Shown in pieces: positions 28,183-36,171 of a stretch of 64,000 bases of DNA. The notes under the pieces were generated by a model that saw only the letters and a list, made by a program, of their open reading frames with translations, had not been told where the DNA came from and did no database searches. The first letter of the stretch is position 1; each line of letters opens with the position of its first letter. The DNA is from Clostridia bacterium (GTDB lineage Bacteria > Bacillota > Clostridia > Christensenellales > Borkfalkiaceae). The stretch covers positions 1 through 64,000 of the forward strand of contig JAFTPU010000003.1 of the NCBI GenBank assembly GCA_017463105.1, given 5' to 3'. A program made the translations under genes and the position numbers.

Positions 28183-30327
28183 ATGGTAACGACGTTAAAA
28201 AAGATAAAAGAAAATTACGGCGTAAACGATTACGAGACGCTTGTCCGCGCGTACGATTACGCGCAGACGGCGCACGCCAATCAAAAACGCGCTTCGGGCG
28301 AACCGTATTTCATTCACCCGTGCGCGGTCGCGGAAATTCTCATCGATCTGGGGCTGGACGCGGCGACGATCGCGGCGGCACTTCTGCACGACGTGATCGA
28401 GGATACCTCCTCCACGGCAGAGGATATCAAGCGCGAATTCGGCGACGAAGTGCTCGCGCTGGTCAGCGGCGTCACCAAGCTCGAACGGATCGTTTTCAAA
28501 TCGCAGGAGGACGCGGACGCGGAGAATTTCCGCAAAATTTTCGTCGCGATGGCGAAGGACGTGCGCGTGATCATCATCAAGCTTGCCGACCGTTTGCACA
28601 ATATGCGCTCGCTGAACTTTCTTTCGTACGAACGCCAACAGCGTATGGCGAGCGAAACGCTGGAAATTTACGCGCCGCTCGCGGGGAGGCTCGGTATCTC
28701 TCAAATCAAATGCGAGCTGGAGGATCTTTGCCTGAAATATCTCGATCCCGAGGCGTACGAATATCTCGTATACAATATCCGCGAACGCTTGTCGGAAAGA
28801 AAAGATTTCGTGGCGCAGATCGTCGAGGAGATCAAAGCGCTCATGAAGGCGGACGGCGTCGAAGGCGAGGTGTTCGGCAGACCCAAGCATTTCTATTCGA
28901 TCTATAAAAAGATGAAAAACAAGGGCAAAACGCTCGATCAGATCTACGATCTGTCGGCGGTGCGCGTCATCGTCAAGGACGTCCGCGAATGTTATACGGT
29001 GCTCGGCGAGATACACGAGAAATGGAAGCCGATCCCGGGACGTATCAAGGACTATATCGCCACGCCCAAACCCAATAAATATCAGTCCTTGCACACGACG
29101 GTCATGACGAGATACGGGCAACCGTTCGAGATACAGATCCGTACGGAGGAAATGCACAGGATCGCCGAATTCGGTATCGCGGCGCATTGGAAATATAAAG
29201 AGGGCAGAACTGCCGAGGACGGCAACTTCGAAAACCGCCTTACGTGGCTGAGAGAGGTCATGGAATGGCAGGGCGACCTCAAGGATTCGAAGGAGTTTAT
29301 CGACGCTTTAAAGACGGAACTGTACAGCCACGAGCTGCTCGTGTTCACGCCCCGCGGCAAGGTCATTTCTTTGCCGCCCGAAGCGACCCCGGTCGATTTC
29401 GCGTACGCCATTCACTCGGAGGTCGGCAATCATTGCACGGGTGCAAGAGTCAATTCGAAGATCGTTCCGCTCACCACCACGCTGGAGGTGGGGGACGTGG
29501 TCGAGATCATCACTTCGCCCAATTCGAAGGGTCCCTCGCGCGATTGGCTGAAATTTATCAAATCGTCGAGCGCGAAAGCGAAGATACGGCAATTTTACAA
29601 AAACGAGCTCAAAGAGGAAAATATCCGTTTGGGGCAAGCGAAGCTGGAAGAGGAAGCGAAAAAACGCGGTTTTGCGCTTGCAGACCTGCTCACGTCGGAT
29701 AGCTTCAAACGCATTTCCGAACGTTTCTCGTTCAATGAGACGGAGGAAATGTACGCGGCGGTGGGATACGGCTCGATCTCCGTCAATCAGATACTGTTCA
29801 AGCTGATCGATTTCTATCGCAAGGAGACGCCGCACGCGTTCGAATTGCACGCGGGCGAAGGGCATGGCAAAAACCCCGGCGGCGTGCTCGTTAACGGTCA
29901 GGCGGGAATGCTCGTCCGCTTTGCGGGCTGTTGCTCGCCCGTGCCGGGCGACAAGATCGTGGGGTATACCTCCCGCGGCAGAGGGGTGGTGATACACCGC
30001 GCCGATTGCCCGAATATCGGCGGCATCGACGGACAAAGATTGCTTTCCGCGTCGTGGCAGCTCGAAGCGGGCGCAAAGCAACGCTACAACGCGAACATCG
30101 CGGTCCGCGCGACCGATCAGGGCGCGGCACTTTCCGTGCTTTCGCAGGTAACGTCGGACTTGAAGCTGGCGATCACAGCGGTAAACGGCAGGATTGACAA
30201 AAATCGCGACGCGATCCTCGAAGCCTCGATCTCGCTTACGGATAGTTCCGAAGTCGATCTGCTCATCAAGAAAATGCAGTCGGATAAGCGGATATACGAG
30301 GTACATCGTATTACTTCCCTTTCTTGA
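28183..30327 (+). CDS. rel: Bifunctional (p)ppGpp synthetase/hydrolase Rel
   Basis: Makes and degrades the stringent-response alarmone. 714 residues. Hydrolase HD domain: HP near 45, HD at 69-70, with DVIED after it. Synthetase domain (about 235-345) contains RIKDYIATPKPNKYQSLHTT. TGS domain (about 385-445), a zinc-finger/helical region with CCSPVPGD near 585, and a C-terminal ACT domain (about 640-714). Both catalytic halves look intact. GAGAGG lies upstream of the ATG. Usually followed by dtd; here an MBL-fold hydrolase follows. Confidence 0.95.
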   Translation: MVTTLKKIKENYGVNDYETLVRAYDYAQTAHANQKRASGEPYFIHPCAVAEILIDLGLDAATIAAALLHDVIEDTSSTAEDIKREFGDEVLALVSGVTKLERIVFKSQEDADAENFRKIFVAMAKDVRVIIIKLADRLHNMRSLNFLSYERQQRMASETLEIYAPLAGRLGISQIKCELEDLCLKYLDPEAYEYLVYNIRERLSERKDFVAQIVEEIKALMKADGVEGEVFGRPKHFYSIYKKMKNKGKTLDQIYDLSAVRVIVKDVRECYTVLGEIHEKWKPIPGRIKDYIATPKPNKYQSLHTTVMTRYGQPFEIQIRTEEMHRIAEFGIAAHWKYKEGRTAEDGNFENRLTWLREVMEWQGDLKDSKEFIDALKTELYSHELLVFTPRGKVISLPPEATPVDFAYAIHSEVGNHCTGARVNSKIVPLTTTLEVGDVVEIITSPNSKGPSRDWLKFIKSSSAKAKIRQFYKNELKEENIRLGQAKLEEEAKKRGFALADLLTSDSFKRISERFSFNETEEMYAAVGYGSISVNQILFKLIDFYRKETPHAFELHAGEGHGKNPGGVLVNGQAGMLVRFAGCCSPVPGDKIVGYTSRGRGVVIHRADCPNIGGIDGQRLLSASWQLEAGAKQRYNANIAVRATDQGAALSVLSQVTSDLKLAITAVNGRIDKNRDAILEASISLTDSSEVDLLIKKMQSDKRIYEVHRITSLS

Positions 30328-30339
30328 TAAGAGATCAAC

Positions 30340-30354
30340 GCAAGCGTAGCTTGC
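30340..30354. repeat. Single 3-nt-loop palindrome
   Basis: GCAAGC-GTA-GCTTGC; the same layout as the arrays near tgt, dnaA and dnaJ. It occupies the rel-MBL gap where a ribosome-binding site would be expected. Confidence 0.6.
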
Positions 30355-30367
30355 ATTTCAAAAAAAC

Positions 30368-30985
30368 ATGGACGTCATCAAAATCTACCCGCGCGGGTTC
30401 GGGGCGAACGCCTACGTGCTCACGGCGGACAATAAAAACGCGATCGTGATCGATCCCGCGCAAAAAAGGATCGAGGGCGAGCTTATCAAATTGGGTCTCA
30501 CCCCCAAATACGTGCTTTTGACGCATTGCCATTTCGACCACGTCGGCGGCGTTTCCGCGTTGCAGGCGTCGGGCGCGAAGGTCCTTTGCTCGGAAAAAGA
30601 AAAACCGCTCGTCGGTACGAACGCCGATCTTTTCGAAGCGTTCGGCGCGCCGAGAGAAGCCTATACGGTAGACGAAACGCTCGGGGATAACGAAACGCGG
30701 ACCCTTTGCGGAATCGAGATCACCGTGCTTTCGACCCCCGGGCATACGGCGGGCGGCGTTTGCTATCTCGCCGAGGACGAAACGGGAAAATACCTCTTCA
30801 CGGGCGACACGCTGTTTGCGGGCAGTATCGGCAGAACGGACTTTCCGACGGGCGATCTTTCCGCATTGCGCCAAAGTTTGAGGCGACTTTCCGCGCTCGG
30901 AGATATGCCCGTCTATTCGGGGCATGGCGACGAGACCACGCTGGAGACCGAACGCAAGACCAATCCGTTTTTGACGGATCTGTAA
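30368..30985 (+). CDS. MBL-fold metallohydrolase (glyoxalase II-like)
   Basis: Zinc-dependent hydrolase of the metallo-beta-lactamase fold; the substrate is not determinable and glyoxalase II-like thioesterase is the usual annotation. 205 residues. Metal motif THCHFDH (HxHxDH) near residue 53, with further ligands in STPGHTAG, FTGDTLF and SGHGDE. No ribosome-binding site is recognisable upstream; a 15-nt palindrome lies there instead. hemZ starts 9 nt after the stop. The order rel-MBL-hemZ is common in Clostridia (family knowledge). Confidence 0.88.
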   Translation: MDVIKIYPRGFGANAYVLTADNKNAIVIDPAQKRIEGELIKLGLTPKYVLLTHCHFDHVGGVSALQASGAKVLCSEKEKPLVGTNADLFEAFGAPREAYTVDETLGDNETRTLCGIEITVLSTPGHTAGGVCYLAEDETGKYLFTGDTLFAGSIGRTDFPTGDLSALRQSLRRLSALGDMPVYSGHGDETTLETERKTNPFLTDL

Positions 30986-30994
30986 GGAATAACT

Positions 30995-32371
30995 ATGCTC
31001 ACCACCAACTGTACATTTTTGGAAAACGAACTTCTCGACGCAGCGCGGCTGTTTAAAAACCGTCCGCAGTCGATCGTCCACGCCTTCCGTTTCGAAGAGG
31101 GCGTGTTTTTCAACGATTTCACGGTGGATAACGAGCGTTTTTCTTTTGAAGATAGGGGGCAGGTACGCGACGAACTTATTTTCAAACGCCTCGAACGCCG
31201 TTTCGCCAAGCTCCGTTTATACGAAATTTTAAGTAAAAAATACGGCGAGGAAATGCCGTGGGGCGCGCTCACGGGGATCCGTCCCACCAAGCTTGCCTAT
31301 ACGGAGACGGAGCAGGGCAACGATTACGTTTCCCTCTTTAGGCAAATGCACGTAAAAGAGGAAAATATCCGTCTCGTCGAAAGGGTGCTCGAAACGCAAA
31401 AGGGAATTTACGAAAAAAAGGACGGCAACACCGACGTGTTCGTTTCTCTGCCGTTTTGCCCCACCAAATGCGCCTATTGCTCGTTTATCACCGCGCCCAT
31501 CGACAAGACCCGCGCCTTTTTGCCCGCCTATCTTACGTGTCTCGAAAAGGAGCTTGCCGCGGCGACGGACAGCGTGGGAAGGCTTCGGAGCGTGTATATC
31601 GGCGGCGGTACGCCGTTTGCGCTCGACGCGCCCGATCTGGAACGGGTACTCAAAGCCACCGCGCCCATTTTGGAAAAATTCGATCCCAAGGCGGAATACA
31701 CCGTCGAAGCGGGTCGGCCCGACGTTTTCGACGAGGACAAGCTCCGCCTTTTGAAGGATTACGGCGTGACGAGGATCTGTATCAATCCGCAGACCTTTTC
31801 GGACGAAACCTTGCGAAAAATAGGCAGGAAACACACCGTCGCGGATTTTTATAACGCATACGCGCTTTCGGAAAAGTACGGTTTTTCCGTCAATATCGAC
31901 CTCATCGCGGGGTTGACGGACGAGCGCGTGGACACCTTCGAAGACGGCGTTAAAAAAGCGGTCGCGACGGGCGCGGACAATATCACGGTGCATTGTCTTT
32001 CCTTGAAATCGGGCGCGAAGCTGAAGGAGGAGACCTCGTATATCGAAAACGATTTCATCTCGACCATGGTGGCGTCTTCCCGCGAAATACTCGCGCGGGC
32101 AGGCTATGCGCCCTATTATATGTACCGTCAGAAATATCAGGCGGGAAACAACGAGAACGTGGGCTGGACGAAGTCGGGTAAGGCGTGCACGTACAATATC
32201 GACGTCATGGAGGAGACCGCGGACAATCTCGCGGCGGGCGCCAACGCGATTTCCAAACGCGTATATAACGAAAAGGGACTGATCACCCGTTTCGCTTCGC
32301 AGAAGGATCTGAAAACGTATATCGAAAATATCGACGGGATCATTGCCAAAAAACGGAAATTTTTCGAATAA
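30995..32371 (+). CDS. hemZ: Radical SAM coproporphyrinogen dehydrogenase HemZ
   Basis: Oxygen-independent coproporphyrinogen III oxidase-like radical SAM protein. 458 residues. An N-terminal HemZ-specific region of about 145 residues precedes the CPTKCAYC cluster motif (Cys155, 159, 162). IGGGTPFAL near 204 and the HemN-type C-terminal region follow. No other haem gene is visible in the window, so the in vivo role may differ from haem synthesis. GTAAGGAA overlaps the previous stop and serves as the ribosome-binding site. Confidence 0.9.
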   Translation: MLTTNCTFLENELLDAARLFKNRPQSIVHAFRFEEGVFFNDFTVDNERFSFEDRGQVRDELIFKRLERRFAKLRLYEILSKKYGEEMPWGALTGIRPTKLAYTETEQGNDYVSLFRQMHVKEENIRLVERVLETQKGIYEKKDGNTDVFVSLPFCPTKCAYCSFITAPIDKTRAFLPAYLTCLEKELAAATDSVGRLRSVYIGGGTPFALDAPDLERVLKATAPILEKFDPKAEYTVEAGRPDVFDEDKLRLLKDYGVTRICINPQTFSDETLRKIGRKHTVADFYNAYALSEKYGFSVNIDLIAGLTDERVDTFEDGVKKAVATGADNITVHCLSLKSGAKLKEETSYIENDFISTMVASSREILARAGYAPYYMYRQKYQAGNNENVGWTKSGKACTYNIDVMEETADNLAAGANAISKRVYNEKGLITRFASQKDLKTYIENIDGIIAKKRKFFE

Positions 32372-32406
32372 AGCGCGGAAAAAAGTAAAAAAGCCGTTAA
32401 ATTCGG

Positions 32407-32435
32407 TTTACATTCTCAAAAGAATGTGGTAAAAT
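32407..32435 (+). promoter_or_regulatory. Promoter of rpsO with internal palindrome
   Basis: TTTACA (32407-32412), 17-nt spacer, TAAAAT (32430-32435). ACATTCT-CAAA-AGAATGT (32410-32427) fills the spacer, a plausible operator. Confidence 0.65.
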
Positions 32436-32446
32436 AGTAGCAACGG

Positions 32447-32484
32447 TCGCAAAGAGAATCGAATCTCCACGTTACCCTTTGCGA
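32447..32484 (+). promoter_or_regulatory. Candidate S15 autoregulatory leader of rpsO
   Basis: TCGCAAAG (32447-32454) pairs perfectly with CTTTGCGA (32477-32484), enclosing a small AGA/TCT hairpin. It sits in the rpsO 5' leader between promoter and AGGAGG. Ribosomal protein S15 is known to repress its own mRNA through leader structures in several phyla. The match here is structural and positional only. Confidence 0.5.
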
Positions 32485-32519
32485 TACGGGATAAAATTTC
32501 CATAGGAGGATAAAAAGAA

Positions 32520-32774
32520 ATGGAAAAGAAGGAAATCATTGCAAAATTTGCAAACCACGAAGGCGACACGGGTTCGCCTGAAGTACAGATCGCTTTGCTT
32601 ACGCAGAGGATCAACCACCTTAACGAGCATCTTAAGGAACACAAGCAGGACAACCACTCCCGCCGCGGTCTTTTGAAAATGGTCGGTAAGCGTCGTGGTC
32701 TGCTCGACTATCTCAAAGAGAAAGACATCGCGAGATACAGAGCGATCGTTGAAGCTTTAGGGCTTCGTAAATAA
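32520..32774 (+). CDS. rpsO: 30S ribosomal protein S15
   Basis: Small-subunit primary rRNA-binding protein that nucleates the platform around the 16S three-way junction. 84 residues, slightly shorter than the usual 87-89. The conserved [26 protein letters not shown] and KRRGLLDYL segments are all present. AGGAGG lies 9 nt before the ATG. It is followed by a terminator and then pnp, the classic rpsO-pnp order. Confidence 0.98.
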   Translation: MEKKEIIAKFANHEGDTGSPEVQIALLTQRINHLNEHLKEHKQDNHSRRGLLKMVGKRRGLLDYLKEKDIARYRAIVEALGLRK

Positions 32775-32785
32775 TGCGAAACGCG

Positions 32786-32815
32786 AAAGAGCGGGTGTTT
32801 TAACTCGCTCTTTTT
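32786..32815 (+). terminator. Terminator of rpsO
   Basis: AAAGAGCG (32786-32793) pairs with CGCTCTTT (32806-32813), followed by TT. Partial read-through would feed pnp, for which no separate promoter was found. Confidence 0.75.
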
Positions 32816-32888
32816 CGTGGAGAAAGAAGAACACGCGGACAAGCTTTCGGCAAAGCGGACTTCGCGGGGCTTCTTTTCAAATAAAACT

Positions 32889-32911
32889 GCCTACCGTCGG
32901 GCGACGTAGGC
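32889..32911 (+). promoter_or_regulatory. Stem-loop in the pnp leader
   Basis: GCCTAC-C-GTC pairs with GAC-GTAGGC around a short GGGC loop (one bulged C), 41 nt before the pnp ATG. A leader hairpin processed by RNase III controls pnp in E. coli; a similar role here is inference. Confidence 0.45.
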
Positions 32912-32951
32912 GGACAAGAACAAAAAAGAATAGACAAGGAGAAAAACAATT

Positions 32952-35051
32952 ATGCCGGATTTGAAGAATTACAAAGTATTTAAAACAGATTATGCGGGGA
33001 AAGAACTCGTCGTAGAGATCGGTAAGTACGCGGAACAGGCGAACGGCGCTTGCTTGGTACGTTGCGGTGAAACGGCGGTAAACGTAACGGTATGTATGTC
33101 GGAAACGGCGAGAGAGGGTATGGATTTCTTCCCCCTTTCCGTAGACTACGAAGAAAAAATGTTCGCCGTGGGCAAGATCCCCGGCGGCTTCAAAAAGCGC
33201 GAGGGCAGAGCGTCGGATAAGGCTATTTTGACCAGCCGTCTGATCGACAGACCCATTCGTCCCCTGTTCCCGAAGGGAATTTTCAACGACGTAGTGGTGG
33301 TTGCGACCGCGCTTTCCGTCGATCCCGATATCTCGCCCGAGCCTCTTGCCATGATCGGCTCGTCCGTTGCGCTTTCGATCTCCGATATTCCTTGGGCAGG
33401 TCCCACGGGCTCGGTAGTCGTCGGTATGGTAGACGGTAAATACGTTATCAACCCCAACGTGGAGGAGAGAGCAAAGAGCGCGATCCACCTCAATTTGGCG
33501 GGTACGAAGGACGCGATCCTCATGATCGAGGCGGGCGCAAACGAAGTTACCGACGCGGAAATGGTCGGCGCGATCATGTTCGGTCACGAAGAGATCAAAA
33601 AGATCTGCGCATGGATCGAAGGTATCGCAAAAGAAGTCGGCAAGCCCAAGAAGGAAATGGAGTTCTACCATATCCCCGAGGACCTCGACGCTGCGGTAAA
33701 AGAATACGGTTACGCAAAACTCGAAGCGGCGCTCGATACGTTCGACCGTCAGGAAAGACAGGCTCGTCAGGCGGCGGCGGAAGCGGAGATCGTCGAACAC
33801 TTCTCAACGATTTATCCCGATCAGATCCGCGAAGTGAAGGATTCCATCTACTATATCGTAAAGGGAATCGTCCGCGCGAAGATCTTCGATAAGGGTATCC
33901 GTCCCGACGGCAGAGGCTTGAAAGAAGTCCGTCCTATTTGGTGCGAGCACGGCGTGTTGCCCAGAGTACACGGTTCGGCTGTGTTCACCCGCGGTCAGAC
34001 GCAAGCGCTCACCACCTGTACCCTCGGTATGCTCGGCGAAGCGCAGAGAATGGAAGGTCTCGACGAAGAAGAAGAAAAGAGATATATGCACCAATACAAC
34101 TTCCCCGGCTATTGCACGGGCGAAGCGAAGCCCCTCAGAAGCCCGGGCCGCCGCGAGATCGGTCACGGCGCTTTGGCGGAACGCGCGCTCGTTCCCGTAA
34201 TTCCCGAACCCTCGGAATTCCCTTACGCGATCCGCGTCGTATCGGACATCATGTCCTCGAACGGTTCGTCGTCGATGGCTTCCGTTTGCGGCTCGACGAT
34301 GGCGCTCATGGACGCAGGCGTTCCCATCAAGGCGCCCGTCGCAGGTTGCGCAATGGGTCTTATCAAGGATCCCGAAACGGGCAAATACGTTATCATGACG
34401 GATATTCAGGGTCTCGAGGACTTCCTCGGCGATATGGACTTCAAGGTGGCTGGTACGGAAAAAGGTATCACGGCTATCCAAATGGATATCAAGATCAAAG
34501 GTATTTCCGAGCAGATCATGCTCGACGCGATCGCGCAAGCGCAGGACGCGAGAAGATTCATTTTGGGTAAGATGCTCGAATGTATCCCCGAAGTAAAGGA
34601 AGAGCTTTCCGTATACGCGCCCAAGATCGTCACCTTCAAGATCAATCCCGAAAAGATCGGCGACGTCGTCGGCAAACAGGGCAAGGTCATCAACAAGATC
34701 ATCGAACAAACGGGCACGAAGATCGATATCGAAGAAGACGGTACCGTATGTATCGCGTGCTACGGCGACGTGGCGAACGCGAATCGCGCGAAAGCGATCG
34801 TCGAATCGATCGCGCACGATCCCGAAGTGGGCGATATGTTCGTAGGCGTCGTTGTGAGAATTTTGTCCAAGGTCGGCGCGTTCGTGGAATTTGCGCCCGG
34901 TAAGGACGGCATGATCCACATTTCGAAGCTTTCCGAACAGAGAGTGAATCAGGTCGAGGACGTACTCAACATCGGCGACAAGGTGAAAGTAGAGATCATC
35001 AAGATCGGCGAAAAGGGCATCGATCTGCGCCTTCTCGAAAAGATGGACTAA
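32952..35051 (+). CDS. pnp: Polynucleotide phosphorylase
   Basis: Trimeric 3'-5' phosphorolytic exoribonuclease of mRNA decay. 699 residues, normal length. Two RNase PH-like domains flank a helical linker. The C-terminal KH domain has GxxG (GKQG) near residue 575, and the S1 domain starts about 626. Conserved RPIRPLFPKG and the catalytic-core GSSSMASVCGSTMALMDAG region are present. AAGGAG precedes the ATG. Terminator downstream at 35068. Confidence 0.97.
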   Translation: MPDLKNYKVFKTDYAGKELVVEIGKYAEQANGACLVRCGETAVNVTVCMSETAREGMDFFPLSVDYEEKMFAVGKIPGGFKKREGRASDKAILTSRLIDRPIRPLFPKGIFNDVVVVATALSVDPDISPEPLAMIGSSVALSISDIPWAGPTGSVVVGMVDGKYVINPNVEERAKSAIHLNLAGTKDAILMIEAGANEVTDAEMVGAIMFGHEEIKKICAWIEGIAKEVGKPKKEMEFYHIPEDLDAAVKEYGYAKLEAALDTFDRQERQARQAAAEAEIVEHFSTIYPDQIREVKDSIYYIVKGIVRAKIFDKGIRPDGRGLKEVRPIWCEHGVLPRVHGSAVFTRGQTQALTTCTLGMLGEAQRMEGLDEEEEKRYMHQYNFPGYCTGEAKPLRSPGRREIGHGALAERALVPVIPEPSEFPYAIRVVSDIMSSNGSSSMASVCGSTMALMDAGVPIKAPVAGCAMGLIKDPETGKYVIMTDIQGLEDFLGDMDFKVAGTEKGITAIQMDIKIKGISEQIMLDAIAQAQDARRFILGKMLECIPEVKEELSVYAPKIVTFKINPEKIGDVVGKQGKVINKIIEQTGTKIDIEEDGTVCIACYGDVANANRAKAIVESIAHDPEVGDMFVGVVVRILSKVGAFVEFAPGKDGMIHISKLSEQRVNQVEDVLNIGDKVKVEIIKIGEKGIDLRLLEKMD

Positions 35052-35067
35052 ACGTAAACACGAAAGA

Positions 35068-35096
35068 AAAAACACCGACTTTAGGTCGGTGTTTTT
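35068..35096 (+). terminator. Terminator of pnp
   Basis: AAAAACACCGAC pairs with GTCGGTGTTTTT around a 5-nt loop. Confidence 0.85.
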
Positions 35097-35131
35097 CACG
35101 TAAATCGGGGGTGTATATGCTCGATGAAGGA

Positions 35132-35160
35132 TTGACAAATCTCTATAAGTGTAGTATAAT
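35132..35160 (+). promoter_or_regulatory. Promoter of the glycosyltransferase
   Basis: TTGACA (35132-35137), 17-nt spacer, TATAAT (35155-35160). This rules out upstream ATGs at 35111 and 35159 as starts. Confidence 0.8.
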
Positions 35161-35191
35161 GAAAGAAAATAATGCAAAGGATCAAGAAAAA

Positions 35192-36136
35192 ATGAAGATT
35201 TCTCTGATCATACCCTGCTACAACGAAGCGGAGGCGTTGCCGACCTTTTACGGGGAACTCGACCGCGTTACCCGCGAAATGTCCGATTACGAATTCGAGC
35301 TTCTGTTTATCGACGACGGCTCGAAGGACAAAACGCTGGAAATTTTAAAGGAGAAGGCTGCGCAGGACAGCCGCGTGACCTACATTTCCTTTTCCCGTAA
35401 CTTCGGGAAGGAAGCGGCGATGTACGCGGGCTTTTGTAACGTAACGGGCGATTACGCCGCGACCATGGACGCGGATATGCAGGATCCGCCCTCGCTTTTG
35501 CCCGAGATGATGAAGATACTCGAAACGGGCGAATACGACAGCGTGGCGACCCGCCGCGAAACGCGCAAGGGCGAACCGAAGGTGCGTTCGTTTTTCGCGC
35601 GCAGATTTTATAAGCTGATGAAGCGCATTTCCGACGTCGATATCGTCGACGGCGCACGCGATTTCCGATTGATGAAGCGGAGCATGGTCGATTCGATCGT
35701 ATCGATGAGCGAAAGCAACCGTTTTTCGAAGGGGATATTCGGCTGGATCGGCTTCAAGACTTATTGGCTTCCGTACGAAAACGTGGAACGCGTGGCGGGC
35801 AAGAGTAAATGGAGTTTTTGGAAGCTTTTGAAATATTCTTTCGAGGGGATATTCAATTTTTCCGACGCGCCCTTGAAATTCGCGTCGTGGACGGGTTTCT
35901 TTTTTATGTTCGTTTCGCTCGTGATGACGCTGGTGGTGTTTATCCGCACGCTGGCTTTCGGCGATCCCGTCTCGGGTTGGCCCTCGCTCGTGTGTATTAT
36001 CCTGTTCGTCGGCGGCGTGCAATTGTTCTGCCTCGGCGTGATAGGGCAATATATTTCCAAGATCTATAAGGAAACCAAACGCCGACCGCAGTATATCGTG
36101 GCGCAAACGAACAAAGAGGATATCGTGAAGAAGTAA
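35192..36136 (+). CDS. Family 2 glycosyltransferase, DPM1/GtrB-like
   Basis: Probably transfers a sugar from a nucleotide donor to undecaprenyl phosphate at the inner membrane face (family inference). 314 residues. GT-A fold: IIPCYNEAEALP at the start, FIDDGSKDKT near 40, the DADMQDPP metal region near 100. Two C-terminal transmembrane helices (about 230-252 and 265-290) are typical of GtrB/DPM1-like enzymes. ATG at 35192 is preferred because AAAGGA lies 10 nt upstream and earlier ATGs overlap the promoter. Monocistronic. Confidence 0.88.
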   Translation: MKISLIIPCYNEAEALPTFYGELDRVTREMSDYEFELLFIDDGSKDKTLEILKEKAAQDSRVTYISFSRNFGKEAAMYAGFCNVTGDYAATMDADMQDPPSLLPEMMKILETGEYDSVATRRETRKGEPKVRSFFARRFYKLMKRISDVDIVDGARDFRLMKRSMVDSIVSMSESNRFSKGIFGWIGFKTYWLPYENVERVAGKSKWSFWKLLKYSFEGIFNFSDAPLKFASWTGFFFMFVSLVMTLVVFIRTLAFGDPVSGWPSLVCIILFVGGVQLFCLGVIGQYISKIYKETKRRPQYIVAQTNKEDIVKK

Positions 36137-36138
36137 TT

Positions 36139-36168
36139 AAAAAGCTTACCCGAAAAGGTAAGCTTTTT
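36139..36168. terminator. Bidirectional terminator, glycosyltransferase/mnmG
   Basis: AAAAAGCTTACC pairs with GGTAAGCTTTTT around CGAAAA; U-tails on both strands between the convergent genes. Confidence 0.85.
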
Positions 36169-36171
36169 TAA

